Part shown: one piece after another, positions 44,467-54,030 of the stretch
Position numbering within the stretch: the first letter of the stretch is position 1
Layout: each line of letters opens with the position of its first letter
Assembly (NCBI RefSeq): GCF_017565645.3
Contig: NZ_CP086136.1
Location: 8,601,501 to 8,665,500 of the forward strand
Source: Bradyrhizobium barranii subsp. barranii
GTDB taxonomy: Bacteria; Pseudomonadota; Alphaproteobacteria; Rhizobiales; Xanthobacteraceae
Direction: 5' to 3'
Length of the DNA stretch: 64,000 bases
Program-made: the position numbers and the translations under genes
Notes under the pieces: model-generated
Databases searched by the model: none
What the model saw: the letters and a program-made list of their open reading frames with translations, nothing else
Told to the model about the DNA's origin: nothing

Positions 44467-46152
44467 GATCGCCTAGAACGTCCCGGCGACAGTCAGGCGA
44501 AAGGTCAGCGGCTCGACCGGGTGCAGCACGTAATCCATCACGCCATTCTGGCAGACCGCCGTCGGCGCGACGCCGCCGGTGCAGAGATTGTACAGCGTGT
44601 CGGTCTTGAGCAGCGAGCCATAGGCATAAGTGATCTGGTTCGCCTGCGTGTTGAAGAGATTGAGCACGTCGAGCTGGATGCGCCAGCCATTGTCGATGCG
44701 ATAGCCGAGGCGGCCGTTGAAGATGCTGGTCGCGGACGAGCGGAACGCATTGTCTTCCGTCAGCGGGCTCGACGCCAGATAGCGCCAGCGCAAAGTCCCG
44801 AACCAGCCGGTCTTCTCGCCGAGCGTGATGCCGGCCGATGCCACCATCGCCGGCGCGTTCGGAATGTAGTTGCCGGGCGCATTGCCGATCTGCGCCTCGG
44901 GATAACCCGCGAGCGAGGCGTAGACCTCCGCCTGCTCGCTTTCAGTGCCACGAAAGCGCGCATGCGTCATGGCGAGATCGGCATCGATGTCGATCCACGA
45001 GCGCGGGCGGTAGTGATTGGTCCACTCGAAGCCGTAGCGGCGGCTGGCGCGGGTCGCCGAGGTATCGCCGGCATCGCCGGAGAACAGGATCTCGGAATCC
45101 TGGTCGAGGATGAAGAGGCTAAGCGAGGTGTCGAGGCCGGGAACGATCTTGCTGCGGACGCCAACCTCCGCGCCCTTTGTACGTACCAGCAGCGGCGACG
45201 GCGTAAGTCGCGTGGCGGGGTCGCTCGGATCTTCCGTCGTGGTCGCGCCGCGCGCGTCGTTCGAGTGCATGCCGGTGCCGGCACCGAGGAAGAATTCGGT
45301 CTGGTTGAACGGGCCGAGCACCATGCGGAATTTCGGGGTGCCGAGCGCGGCGTCAGAGCGGCCGGAATTGTTGGCATTGAACAGCGAGGTGACGTCGGCC
45401 GCATAATAGTCGCCGCGCAGGCCGACAGTGGTCCTCAGCCAATCGGTCCAGCGCACGGTGTTCTCGGCGAAGACGCCGACGCTGCCCTCGCCGACCTTGT
45501 CGCTCCGAATGCTGGAGAGGAAGCCGCGCTGGAACGTGTTGCTCAGCGCCAGATCGATCGAATCATAGCGCGATTGCAGGCCGATCGTGGTCTGCATCGG
45601 CAGGCCTGCGAACGACCCGTTGAGCGTGCGCGAGATGTTGGCGCCCGCCATCAGGCGGTCGTCGTGTTGGTGGAACTGGTCGCCGAGCACGGGATCGCTG
45701 AGGAAATAGGTGAAGTTGTTGAAGAGGTCGAGCTGGCTCTTCACGACATAGGCGTTGGCCTGCCACGACCCTACATCGTCGCTCTGCGCGATGCGGCCCG
45801 AGAGCGCAAAGCGGTTGGTGTTGCCGCCGTCGCTCGGATCTTCCGAGCCGAAGCGGTCGATAAAACCGGCGGTGATCGCACGCTGCGGCACCTGGTCGGT
45901 CGAATTCCATTTGTTCGCGTAGGCCATGCCGGTGATGGTCAGGCCATCCGTCGCGGTGCCCCGGCTGTAGCGCACGAGACCGTTCAGCTTGCGCACGTTG
46001 TCCGGATTGTCCCAGGGGCCATTGTAGGTGCCGAGCTCGCCGGCGACGAGCAGCGAACCGTCACAGAGCTGGCCCCGCAAATTCGGACAGTAGCTTGAGT
46101 GGATTTTCTGCCTGACAGCGGCGAGGATTCTTGCTGCGAATCAGGAGCGAAG

Positions 46153-46458
46153 ATGACGAAGAAGAGCCGCCGGACGCATTCTCCGGCATTCAAGGCGAAG
46201 GTTGCTTTGGCTGCGGTCAAAGGCGACAAGACACTGGCGGAGCTGGCGCAACTGTTTGATGTTCATCCGAACCAGATCACGATCTGGAAAAACCAGCTCC
46301 TGGAAGGCGCCGCCGGCGTGTTTGGGCATGACAAGACATCGGCCGAGACGCCGGTCGATTTGAAGGCGTTACATGCCAAGATCGGCGAGCTGGCGTTGGA
46401 AAACGATTTTTTGTCCGGCGCGCTCACCAAGGCGGGCCTGCTGAGCGCAAAGCGATGA
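46153..46458 (+). CDS. IS3-family transposase OrfA
   Basis: A 101-residue protein with the helix-turn-helix of IS3 OrfA (RRTHSPAFKAKVALAAVKGD, then DVHPNQITIWKNQLLEGA) and a C-terminal leucine-rich helix. The ATG at 46153 follows AGGAGCGAAG. It ends at a TGA that overlaps the ATG of OrfB, and carries an in-frame slippery heptamer T TTT TTG at 46407-46413. Confidence 0.92.
   Translation: MTKKSRRTHSPAFKAKVALAAVKGDKTLAELAQLFDVHPNQITIWKNQLLEGAAGVFGHDKTSAETPVDLKALHAKIGELALENDFLSGALTKAGLLSAKR
46407..46413 (+). promoter_or_regulatory. candidate -1 ribosomal frameshift site
   Basis: The heptamer T TTT TTG lies in the OrfA frame as X XXY YYZ. A -1 slip here enters a frame that stays open through to OrfB, so an OrfAB fusion transposase could be made, as in other IS3 elements. 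Confidence 0.55.
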
Positions 46459-47282
46459 TCGACCGCGATCATGATCTTTCTATCGTGCGCCAGGCGAAGG
46501 TCCTGAAGCTGGCTCGCAGCACGGTCTACTATGAACCTCGGCCAGTTTCGGCCGAGGACCTTGCCTTGATGCGTCGGCTCGATGAGCTGCATCTCGATTA
46601 TCCCTTCGCGGGAGCGCGTATGCTGCGATCGTTGCTGCGGCGGGAGGGCGTATACGCCGGTCGCCGCCACATCGCGACGCTGATGAAGCGCATGGGGATC
46701 GAGGCGGTCTATCGTCGCCCGAACACGAGCAAGCCGGCTCCGGGTCACAAGATCTACCCGTACCTGTTGCGCGGATTGAAGATCGAGCGGCCCGACCATG
46801 CGTGGGCAATGGACATCACCTACATTCCGATGCGGCGTGGCTTCGTCTATCTCGCGGCGGTCGTCGATGTGTTCAGCCGACGGGTCCTGGCCCATCGCGT
46901 CTCGATCACAATGGAGGCGGCCTTCTGCGTCGAAGCGGTCCAGGAGGCGTTGGCGAAGCACGGCAGGCCCGAGATTTTCAACACGGATCAGGGCAGCCAG
47001 TTCACCAGCCTCGAGTTCACCGATGTGCTGCTGGACGCGAAGATCGCCATCAGCATGGACGGCAAGGGCGCCTGGCGCGACAACGTGTTTGTCGAGCGGC
47101 TCTGGCGCACGGTCAAATACGAAGAAGTATATCTCCGCGCCTACGACAGCGTGTCCGAGGCGCGAGCGTCAATTGCCAAGTATCTGGCCTTCTACAATCA
47201 GGGACGCCCTCACTCGAGCCTTGACGGGCGCACGCCCGACGAGGCTTACTTCGGCACGCAAGCTATGGTGATGGCCGCATGA
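46455..47282 (+). CDS. IS3-family transposase OrfB (DDE integrase)
   Basis: A 275-residue integrase-like protein with a HTH_21 N-terminal part and the DDE catalytic core: Asp in AWAMDITYIP, Asp in FNTDQGSQFTS and Glu in FVERLWRTVKYEE, then the typical end YNQGRPHSSLDGRTPDEAYF. All catalytic residues are kept, so the element may still be active. Confidence 0.93.
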   Translation: MIDRDHDLSIVRQAKVLKLARSTVYYEPRPVSAEDLALMRRLDELHLDYPFAGARMLRSLLRREGVYAGRRHIATLMKRMGIEAVYRRPNTSKPAPGHKIYPYLLRGLKIERPDHAWAMDITYIPMRRGFVYLAAVVDVFSRRVLAHRVSITMEAAFCVEAVQEALAKHGRPEIFNTDQGSQFTSLEFTDVLLDAKIAISMDGKGAWRDNVFVERLWRTVKYEEVYLRAYDSVSEARASIAKYLAFYNQGRPHSSLDGRTPDEAYFGTQAMVMAA

Positions 47283-48023
47283 CCGTCGCCGACGGTTTTG
47301 TCGTCGCTCTGGTCGGGCTACGCCCTCCCGACGCAACGACAAAACCGTAAAGCCCCGCGTTCAGCATAACCCGGCAGGAATCCACTTAAATCCAGCGGGG
47401 CGCTGTCCAAACAACCGGGGCCAGCTCTGACAGAGGCGAAATCGCTCTCGTCGGCGAAGTACGGCCCCTTGCGCACATCCATCGCGCTGATGGTTTCCGG
47501 GATCAGCCAGTTGAGATCGGCATAGCCCTGGCCATGCGCGTGGGTGCGCATGTTGACGGGGACGTCATCGACATAGATGGCGAGATCGGTGCCGTGGTCG
47601 AAATTGTAGCCGCGCAGAAAATACTGGTTGGCTTTGCCTTCACCGGAATGCTGGGTCACGATCAACCCCGGCACGACTTCGAGCGCCTCACCCGGCCGCA
47701 TGAAAGGGCGCGCGTTGATCTCATCGCCGGAAACGGTGATCTCGCTCGCCATGCCTGGCGGGCCCTTTGCGCCGGAGGCGACGCTGCGGGCGTCCGAGGC
47801 CGGAGCCTGCGTCGGCTGAGGCACGTGACCGCGATTGGCCGGGACCGGCTTGCTGGCTCGCCGCGATGCGGGCAGTCTCTTGTGAGGCTTCGTCTCGCCG
47901 CCGGAGACCTCGATCGGCGGCAGTTCACGCGCGGCGCCGCTGCTCTGCGCGAAGGCGCTGCTCTCATCCGCGAGAAGCATGATGGCCGAAAATGCCGTCA
48001 ACGCTCCGCGACGACGGCCAGAC

Positions 48024-49097
48024 TCAGGCCGCCTCGGTCGCATCGGCGCCCCGAAGTACATTCGCGCGGGACGCGGCGCCCGCAAACATGCGGCGATAAA
48101 GCACGACCGAAACGAGCCAGGCGATCGCAAACAGCGCGATCACGGCGAAGCCGACATTGGCGAGCGACTCGTTGAGGCCGTCGACCAGCGTCCACACCCC
48201 GCCGGTTAGACCAAGCCGGTCGGCGATCAGGCCGAGCGCCTCGATGCCGCCGATCAACAGCGCCACCGCGACGGAGGCGCCGGTGATGGTGAGGTTGTAC
48301 CAGAGCTTTCGCAGGGGATCGACGAAGGCCCAGCGATAGGCGCTGACCATCAGCGCCGAATCGGCGGTGTCGACCAGCGCCATGCCCGACGCGAACAGCG
48401 CGGGAAAGACCATGACGTCGACGAGCGAAGCGCCGCGCGCGGCTTCGGTCGCGGAGATGCTGAGCAGGCCGATCTCGGTCGCGGTGTCGAAGCCGAGCCC
48501 GAACAGGAAGCCGAGCGGGAGCATGTGCCAGGGCTTTGTCACCAGGCGGAACATCGGGCCGAGCAGGCGCGCCAGGAATCCGCGGCTCGCCAGCAGCGCG
48601 TCGAGCTGCGCGGCGTCGTGGATGCCCTGCGCGCGCGCGATGCGAAACGTCCGCCACAGGCCGAGGAAGATGGCGAGATTGATGGCCGCGATCACGAGCA
48701 GGAACAGCGCCGACACCGATGTGCCGATGACGCCGCCGATATCCCTGAGCAGGCTGTCGCCGCCGAGGCTCACCACGCCGAGTGCCAGCAGCAGGGTCGC
48801 GACCACGACCACGGTGGAATGGCCGAGGGCGAAATAGAGGCCGACGCTGCGCGGCGTACCACCCGCCTGCATCAGCTTGCGCACGACATTGTCGATGGCG
48901 GCGATGTGGTCGGCATCGACGGCATGGCGGAGGCCAAACACCCAGGCCAGCAGCGCGGTCGCCATCACCGTCGGCCGGTCGCCGAACGCCGCGAAGGCCC
49001 AGGCCCATGCGGCGACGTTGGCGGCAATGAGCCCGCCGAACAGCAGCACCGTGGCGGGCTCGACCGCCCGTAAGGACCATCTCATCACGAAAATCAT
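48024..49097 (-). CDS. NiCoT-family nickel permease
   Basis: A 357-residue membrane protein with the NiCoT signature RHAVDADHI (residues 57-65) and the further motifs LGHSTVVV and GFDTATEI, with about eight membrane segments. The family imports Ni2+ or Co2+; the NikR-type operator 29 bases upstream points to nickel. In Bradyrhizobium nickel feeds hydrogenase and urease. It starts at ATG 49097 (ATG 49085 also in frame) and overlaps the following receptor gene, now broken by an IS, so inner-membrane uptake remains while outer-membrane uptake is lost. Confidence 0.93.
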   Translation of the reverse strand: MIFVMRWSLRAVEPATVLLFGGLIAANVAAWAWAFAAFGDRPTVMATALLAWVFGLRHAVDADHIAAIDNVVRKLMQAGGTPRSVGLYFALGHSTVVVVATLLLALGVVSLGGDSLLRDIGGVIGTSVSALFLLVIAAINLAIFLGLWRTFRIARAQGIHDAAQLDALLASRGFLARLLGPMFRLVTKPWHMLPLGFLFGLGFDTATEIGLLSISATEAARGASLVDVMVFPALFASGMALVDTADSALMVSAYRWAFVDPLRKLWYNLTITGASVAVALLIGGIEALGLIADRLGLTGGVWTLVDGLNESLANVGFAVIALFAIAWLVSVVLYRRMFAGAASRANVLRGADATEAA

Positions 49098-49125
49098 TCC
49101 GTCCGCACGCCGCTTCGCGGCAACG

Positions 49126-49153
49126 GTATGATCTTTTCATAGAATGATCACAC
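49126..49153 (-). promoter_or_regulatory. NikR operator
   Basis: GTATGA, 16 bases, TCACAC. The NikR consensus is GTATGA-N16-TCATAC, so only one base differs. It lies 29-56 bases upstream of the NiCoT start, where bound Ni-NikR would block transcription. Confidence 0.75.
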
Positions 49154-49209
49154 TAACCAATGCAATTCCAGGGAGCCGCTTTGCAGGAATGCTTGTAACC
49201 ATCCTTCGA

Positions 49210-49303
49210 GACGCCCGCTGCGCGGGCTCCTCAGGATGAGGCCTGGATTCGCGGCCACGTTGCGAGCAGACCCACATGGGGAGGAGCCCGCGCAGCGGGC
49301 GTC
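49210..49303. repeat. inverted repeat with 23-base perfect arms
   Basis: Arms at 49210-49232 and 49281-49303 are perfectly complementary (built on GACGCCCGCTGCGCGGGCTCC). Each arm also contains a small inner palindrome CCCGC-TGC-GCGGG. It lies between the upstream region of the NiCoT gene and the end of the liv operon. It looks like a scattered rhizobial palindromic element and may also end transcription. Confidence 0.7.
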
Positions 49304-49350
49304 CGGACGATGCTCGGCATCGCCGGGCGAACCATCAGGCCGAGGTCAAG

Positions 49351-50091
49351 CTACGCGGCCTCGGAGCCACCAAGATAGGCATCGCGGATGCGGGGGTCGT
49401 CCTTCAGCGCCCGCGCCGGGCCTGAGAGCACGATCTTGCCGGTCTGGAGCACATAGGCCTCGTGCGCGATCTCGAGCGCGAGGCTGGCGTTCTGCTCGAC
49501 CATGAAGACCGACACGCCTTCCTGGTTGATGGTGCGGATCAACTCCAGCACGCGGTCGACATAGAGCGGCGACAGGCCCATGGTCGGCTCGTCCATCACG
49601 ATCATCCGGGGACGGCTCATCAGCGCGCGCGCCATCGCGACCATCTGCTGCTCGCCGCCGGAGAGCGAACCGGCATGCTGCGACAGCCGCTGGCCGAGCT
49701 TCGGAAACAGCGTGAGCATCTTGTCGAGATCCTGCGCGATCGCCTCGCGGTCGTTGCGCACGAAGGTGCCCATCAGGATGTTTTCGCGAACGCTCATGTC
49801 CGCGAACAACCGCCGCGCCTCCGGCACGGAGGCGATACCACGACGGACGATCTGCGGCGTGGTGAGCCCGAGCAGCGAGGCGCCGTCGAAGGTCACGTCA
49901 CCCGAGCGCGGTTTCACCAGGCCCAAAATGATCTTCATCGTGGTCGACTTGCCGCTGGCATTGCCGCCGAGCAGGCAGACGATATGGCCGCGGCCGACCG
50001 TGATCGACAGGTCGAAATGCACCTGCGCCTGGCCGTAGAAGGTGTTGACGTTCGAGAGCGCCAGCAGCGGTTCGGATGCGCCAGTCGTCAT
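49351..50091 (-). CDS. livF: branched-chain-amino-acid-type ABC transporter ATPase LivF
   Basis: A 246-residue ABC ATPase with Walker A GGNASGKST (about residues 42-50), signature LSGGEQQ, Walker B MIVMDEP and the LivF C-terminal end. Walker A differs from the usual GxNGAGKST but keeps the catalytic Lys. Last gene of the operon; its start overlaps the livG stop. Confidence 0.92.
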   Translation of the reverse strand: MTTGASEPLLALSNVNTFYGQAQVHFDLSITVGRGHIVCLLGGNASGKSTTMKIILGLVKPRSGDVTFDGASLLGLTTPQIVRRGIASVPEARRLFADMSVRENILMGTFVRNDREAIAQDLDKMLTLFPKLGQRLSQHAGSLSGGEQQMVAMARALMSRPRMIVMDEPTMGLSPLYVDRVLELIRTINQEGVSVFMVEQNASLALEIAHEAYVLQTGKIVLSGPARALKDDPRIRDAYLGGSEAA

Positions 50092-50915
50092 ACCACGCTC
50101 TCCCGCTCCGGCGTCTCCGACAGGCCATGGCCGAGATAGGCCTCGATCACTTTGGGATCGCCACGCACCACTTCGCCCGGCCCTTCCGCTATCTTCTTGC
50201 CCTCGTCCATGACGATGACGCGGTCGGAGAGGCGCATCACCATCTCCAGCTTGTGCTCAATCAGGAGGATGGTCAGCCCCTCGGCCTTCAGCTCGGCGAC
50301 GAGGCCCTGCATCTCCGCGGTCTCGGTCGGGTTCATGCCGGCGGTCGGCTCGTCGAGCAGCAACAGGCGCGGCTTCAGCGCAAGCGCGCGCGCGATCTCG
50401 ACGCGGCGGCGGTTTGCATAGGACAGGCTATAGGCCGGCTGGTCGATCCGCGGCAGCAACCGCTCGCCGAAGCGTGCGAGAATGGCCTTCATCTCCTCGC
50501 GCAGCCGTTCCTCTTCGTCTCTCACGCTGGCCGGACGCAACAGCGCCAGTCCCAATTCCAGCAGCGGGCCGATCACTGGCACCGCGGGCTTCACCGCGCG
50601 CAGCCGCGTGTGCGCGCCGATCAGGACGTTGTCCATGACGCTGAGATTGCCGAAGACGCGGCCGAGCTGGAACGTGCGCGCGATGCCTCCCGCAGCGAGC
50701 CGCTCCGGCGAGAGACCGGTGATGTCCTGACCTTCGAAGTGGACCGTGCCGGCGTCTGGCCGATCGAGCCCGGTCACGAGATTGAACAGCGTCGTCTTGC
50801 CGGCACCGTTCGGGCCAATGATGCTGATGAGCTCGCCCCTGGCGAGGTCGAGATCGATGGCGTCCACGGCCGTGAGGCCGCCGAAACGGCGCGTCAATCC
50901 GCGCAGGGACAGCAT
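50088..50915 (-). CDS. livG: branched-chain-amino-acid-type ABC transporter ATPase LivG
   Basis: A 275-residue ABC ATPase with Walker A GPNGAGKTT (about residues 35-43), the LivG-type Q-loop region and Walker B LLLLDEPTAGMNPTE. The signature region reads YSLSYANRRRVEIARAL instead of the canonical LSGGQ type, which is usual for LivG. It pairs with LivF under the fused permease. Confidence 0.92.
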   Translation of the reverse strand: MLSLRGLTRRFGGLTAVDAIDLDLARGELISIIGPNGAGKTTLFNLVTGLDRPDAGTVHFEGQDITGLSPERLAAGGIARTFQLGRVFGNLSVMDNVLIGAHTRLRAVKPAVPVIGPLLELGLALLRPASVRDEEERLREEMKAILARFGERLLPRIDQPAYSLSYANRRRVEIARALALKPRLLLLDEPTAGMNPTETAEMQGLVAELKAEGLTILLIEHKLEMVMRLSDRVIVMDEGKKIAEGPGEVVRGDPKVIEAYLGHGLSETPERESVV

Positions 50916-50933
50916 GGGCCGCGTGCTCCGCCA

Positions 50934-52757
50934 TCATATCGTCCCCAACAGGCCCTGCGGCCTGAACCGCACGAGCAGCAGCAGCACGATGCCGTAGATC
51001 AGGATGCGATACTCCGCCGCGATCCGGAACACCTCCGGCAAGCCGACCAGCGCGACCGCTCCGACGATAGCGCCGACGACGTTGCCGAGACCGCCCAGGA
51101 TCACGACCGTCAGCGCCAGGATGGATTGCTGCGTGTTGAAGGTCTCGTGGTTGATGTAGGAATAGAGATGCGCGGCGATGCCGCCGCTGACGCCGGCGGC
51201 GAACCCGCCGAAGATGAAGGCCAGCGACTTGTAGCGGTTGAGGCTGAGGCCATAAGCGCGCGCGGCGGTGTCGTCGTCTCTGATAGCACGAAAACTGCGG
51301 CCGAGATGCGAGCCGAGCAGCCGCCCCTGCAGCAGCGCCAGCACGACCATCACGACAAAGCTGAACCAGTAGATCGAGGTTGGGCTGACCAGATCGTAGC
51401 CGAACAGCGACAGCGGCGGAATGCCGGAGATGCCGATCGGACCACGCGTAACACTCTCCCAGTTCAAAATCACCAGCGACACGATCTCGCCGATGGCCAG
51501 CGTCGCGATCGACACGTAATGCCCGCGCAGACGGAACGACGGCGAGATCAATGCGGTGCCGAGCGCGGCACTCATCAGGCCGCCGGCGATGATGGCGAGG
51601 CCGACGGGGACGGAGAAATTCAGCGACAGCAGCGCCGAGGTGTAGGCGCCGATCGCGAGCAGCGCGGCATGTCCGAGCGAGACCTGTCCCACCGTGCCCG
51701 CAACCAGCGTCAGGCTGAGCGCGAGCATGCCGAGCAGCCAGGCGTTGATCAGGGTCTGGAGCACGTAGAAGGACACCGGGAAGAATGGCAAGGTCGCGAA
51801 CACGCCGGCGGCGACCAGCAGCGCCCAACGCGGAATCCGCACCGGGCGGCTCGGCGCAATGAAAGTGCCAGTGAGCGGCTCGGGTGGCGCCTGTCGCGCG
51901 CTGGCGAACAGGCCGTTCGGGCGAAGCACGAGCACGATGACCAGCAGCAGGAACGCGAACAGATTGCGGTAGCTGGTGCCGAACACGGCGACGCCGTAGC
52001 TCTCGACCAGCCCGAGCAACAAGCTGCCGATCACGGCGCCCGGCACGTTGCCGGCACCCCCGACCACTTCCGCAACGACGCCCTTGAGCGTTGCCTGCAG
52101 GCTCATCGCGGTGTCGATCTGGTTGTAGTACATGCCGACCAGCAGGCCAGAGACGCCACCGAGCGCCGCCGCAATGCCAAACACGGCCTGATTAACCCGG
52201 TTGACGTCGACGCCCATCTGCATCGCGGCATCGCGGTCCTGCGCGGTCGCGCGCACCGCCCAGCCGAGCTTGCTGTAGCGCAGGAACACGAACAGCAGCA
52301 GCGCGCTGGTGAGGCCGACGCCGGCGATCAGCAGATCAAGCGGTCCGATCGTGCCGCCACCGACCTGGAAACGCACGTCGGGCAGCTGGCTTGGCAGCGC
52401 GCGCGGATTGGGCGAGAAGGTCAGCATCACCAGCTGATCGAGCACGAAGCTGATGCCGATGGTCGCGAGCAGCGGCGCGATGCGTACCGAATTCTGGAGC
52501 GGACGCAGGCCGAACCGTTCGATGATCAGTCCGACGATCGCGGCCGCCACCGCGACCACGATGATGGTGAGCGGCAGCGGCGTATGCAGCTGCACCACCG
52601 CGACCCAGCCGATATAGGCGCCGACGAGATAGATCGAGCCCTGGGCAAAGTTGATCAGCCGGCTGACGCCGAAGATCAGCGCAAGCCCGACCGCAACGAG
52701 CGCGTAGACATTGCCGACGATCAGCCCGTTGATCGTGTAGTCGAGCCAGGAAGACAC
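50934..52757 (-). CDS. livHM: fused LivH-LivM ABC transporter permease
   Basis: A 607-residue permease. Residues 1-290 match LivH (start [19 protein letters not shown]), residues about 310-600 match LivM ([19 protein letters not shown]), joined by a short Pro-rich linker. LivH and LivM are normally separate genes; the fusion gives a fixed 1:1 pair. About 15 membrane segments are expected. It lies between the binding protein gene and livG in one operon. Confidence 0.9.
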   Translation of the reverse strand: MSSWLDYTINGLIVGNVYALVAVGLALIFGVSRLINFAQGSIYLVGAYIGWVAVVQLHTPLPLTIIVVAVAAAIVGLIIERFGLRPLQNSVRIAPLLATIGISFVLDQLVMLTFSPNPRALPSQLPDVRFQVGGGTIGPLDLLIAGVGLTSALLLFVFLRYSKLGWAVRATAQDRDAAMQMGVDVNRVNQAVFGIAAALGGVSGLLVGMYYNQIDTAMSLQATLKGVVAEVVGGAGNVPGAVIGSLLLGLVESYGVAVFGTSYRNLFAFLLLVIVLVLRPNGLFASARQAPPEPLTGTFIAPSRPVRIPRWALLVAAGVFATLPFFPVSFYVLQTLINAWLLGMLALSLTLVAGTVGQVSLGHAALLAIGAYTSALLSLNFSVPVGLAIIAGGLMSAALGTALISPSFRLRGHYVSIATLAIGEIVSLVILNWESVTRGPIGISGIPPLSLFGYDLVSPTSIYWFSFVVMVVLALLQGRLLGSHLGRSFRAIRDDDTAARAYGLSLNRYKSLAFIFGGFAAGVSGGIAAHLYSYINHETFNTQQSILALTVVILGGLGNVVGAIVGAVALVGLPEVFRIAAEYRILIYGIVLLLLVRFRPQGLLGTI

Positions 52758-52813
52758 GCAGTTGCCCCCGCGTAGAGAGGAAAGCGGCCGGAGCGCCCGC
52801 TCCAGCCATCAGG

Positions 52814-53971
52814 TCAGGTCGGCTTGCCGTCCCAGAGCGCGAACTGGCCCTTGCGCACGACCAGCTCGGCGTTCATGGCGCCCTTGACGCGGCGGGTCGC
52901 GACGTCGAACGTCGCGGCGCCGAAGATGACGCTCGGGACGTCCTTGACCTTGGTGAAGGCGTCGCGGACCGCCTTGCGGTCGGTGCCGCCGATCTTCACC
53001 ACGGCAGCCGCCATGTTCATCGCATCATAGGCGTAGGCGTTGAAGGCGTCGGGCTCCAGACCGTGGTACTTCTTCTTGAAGCCGGCGATGAATTTCTGCA
53101 CCTCGGGCCGCGGGTCTTCCGGGAAGTAGCGCGTGCCGACATGGACCTCCTCGACAGCCTCGCCGCCGAGCTCCAGGAACTTCGGCGAGTAGACCGAGCT
53201 TGCCGCGCAGATCACCTGCTTGAGCCCCACCTGTCGCGCCTGACGCGCGATCAGCGCGCCGTCGGAATAGTAGGAGATCAGGATCAAGCCGTCCGGGTTG
53301 GCGTCGCGGACGCGCACCAGAGTGGAGCGGAAGTCGCGCTCCTCGGCAATATAGCCCTCGGTGACCGCGATCTCCGCGCCGTATTCCTTGGCAGCATTGA
53401 CGAAATAGTCGCGGCTGGTGCGGCCCCAATCGGTGTTGAGGTGCAGCACTGCAAGCTTCTTCAGGCCAAGGCGCTTCACGGCATAGGACGCCAACAGCGG
53501 CTGCTCGTCGGCCTGGCTGACCGAAGTGCTCCACATGAAGTCGCCGCCCTTGGTGAAGTCAGGGTGCGAATTGGTGAAGCCGAACTGCACGAGGCCCGCG
53601 CGCTGATAGATCGGCGAAGCCGCCATCGAGGCCGGGCTGGAGAAGTCGCCGAGCTCAAGGACGATGCGGGGATCGGAGACGAATTTCTGCGCGATCGCCA
53701 CCGACTGGCGCGGATCGCTCTGGCTGTCCTCGAAATTGTAGGTGAGCTTGCGGCCGTTGATGCCGCCGGCCGCCTGGATCTCGTCCAGCGCGAGGTCGAA
53801 GCCCTGCTTCCACTGCGTGCCATATTGCGCGTTCGGCCCGGTCAGGGGGCCGCTGACGCCGAGCAGGATCGGCTCGGAGGATTGCGCAAAGGCGCCGCGC
53901 GAACCGGCTGCTCCCGCCATCATGGCGGCGAGCGAGCCCTTGACCAGGGTACGACGATCGATGTTGCTCAT
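52814..53971 (-). CDS. ABC transporter substrate-binding protein, LivJ/K type
   Basis: A 385-residue periplasmic binding protein with a Tat-like leader (NIDRRTLVKGSLAAMM) and the LivK fold. The start at 53971 has GGAG upstream. First gene of the operon binding protein-livHM-livG-livF. The ligand cannot be told from sequence; the neighbouring monooxygenase cassette makes a substrate other than branched-chain amino acids possible. Confidence 0.9.
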   Translation of the reverse strand: MSNIDRRTLVKGSLAAMMAGAAGSRGAFAQSSEPILLGVSGPLTGPNAQYGTQWKQGFDLALDEIQAAGGINGRKLTYNFEDSQSDPRQSVAIAQKFVSDPRIVLELGDFSSPASMAASPIYQRAGLVQFGFTNSHPDFTKGGDFMWSTSVSQADEQPLLASYAVKRLGLKKLAVLHLNTDWGRTSRDYFVNAAKEYGAEIAVTEGYIAEERDFRSTLVRVRDANPDGLILISYYSDGALIARQARQVGLKQVICAASSVYSPKFLELGGEAVEEVHVGTRYFPEDPRPEVQKFIAGFKKKYHGLEPDAFNAYAYDAMNMAAAVVKIGGTDRKAVRDAFTKVKDVPSVIFGAATFDVATRRVKGAMNAELVVRKGQFALWDGKPT

Positions 53972-54030
53972 GCACGGCTCCATCCAGATAGTGTTGAAAC
54001 GAACAGCAATTCTTGTGCCGGTGAGATTGC

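Larger units (their letters stand above)
46064..47429 (+). mobile_element. IS3-family insertion sequence
   Basis: About 1.36 kb with imperfect terminal inverted repeats (CAGAGCTGGCCCCG...GGACAG at the left; the inverted counterpart at the right end) and two overlapping transposase frames. The exact tips are uncertain by a few bases (the inner TG...CA ends would be 46070 and 47423). No matching target duplication flanks it, in line with a deletion of receptor sequence at the insertion point. Confidence 0.88.
44473..48043 (-). pseudogene. TonB-dependent receptor (probably nickel), split by an IS element
   Basis: The N-terminal part (48043 to about 47430) has a signal peptide, a TonB-box region and a plug domain (ALEVVPGLIVTQHSGEGKAN, YVDDVPVNMRTHAHGQGYAD). 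The barrel continues from about 46063 to the stop at 44473 and ends in a normal terminal Phe (LTVAGTF). Between FADESDFAS and DGSLLVAGEL the usual 30-50 residues of late plug/early barrel appear to be missing, so the insertion came with a deletion. The start overlaps the end of the NiCoT gene by 20 bases; with the NikR box upstream, the receptor most likely imported nickel complexes across the outer membrane. As it stands it cannot work. Confidence 0.88.

Noticed and set aside
50076..52775. An 899-codon plus-strand open frame
   Set aside because: Antisense to livG and livHM; sequence is Arg/Gln/Asp/His rich without domains.
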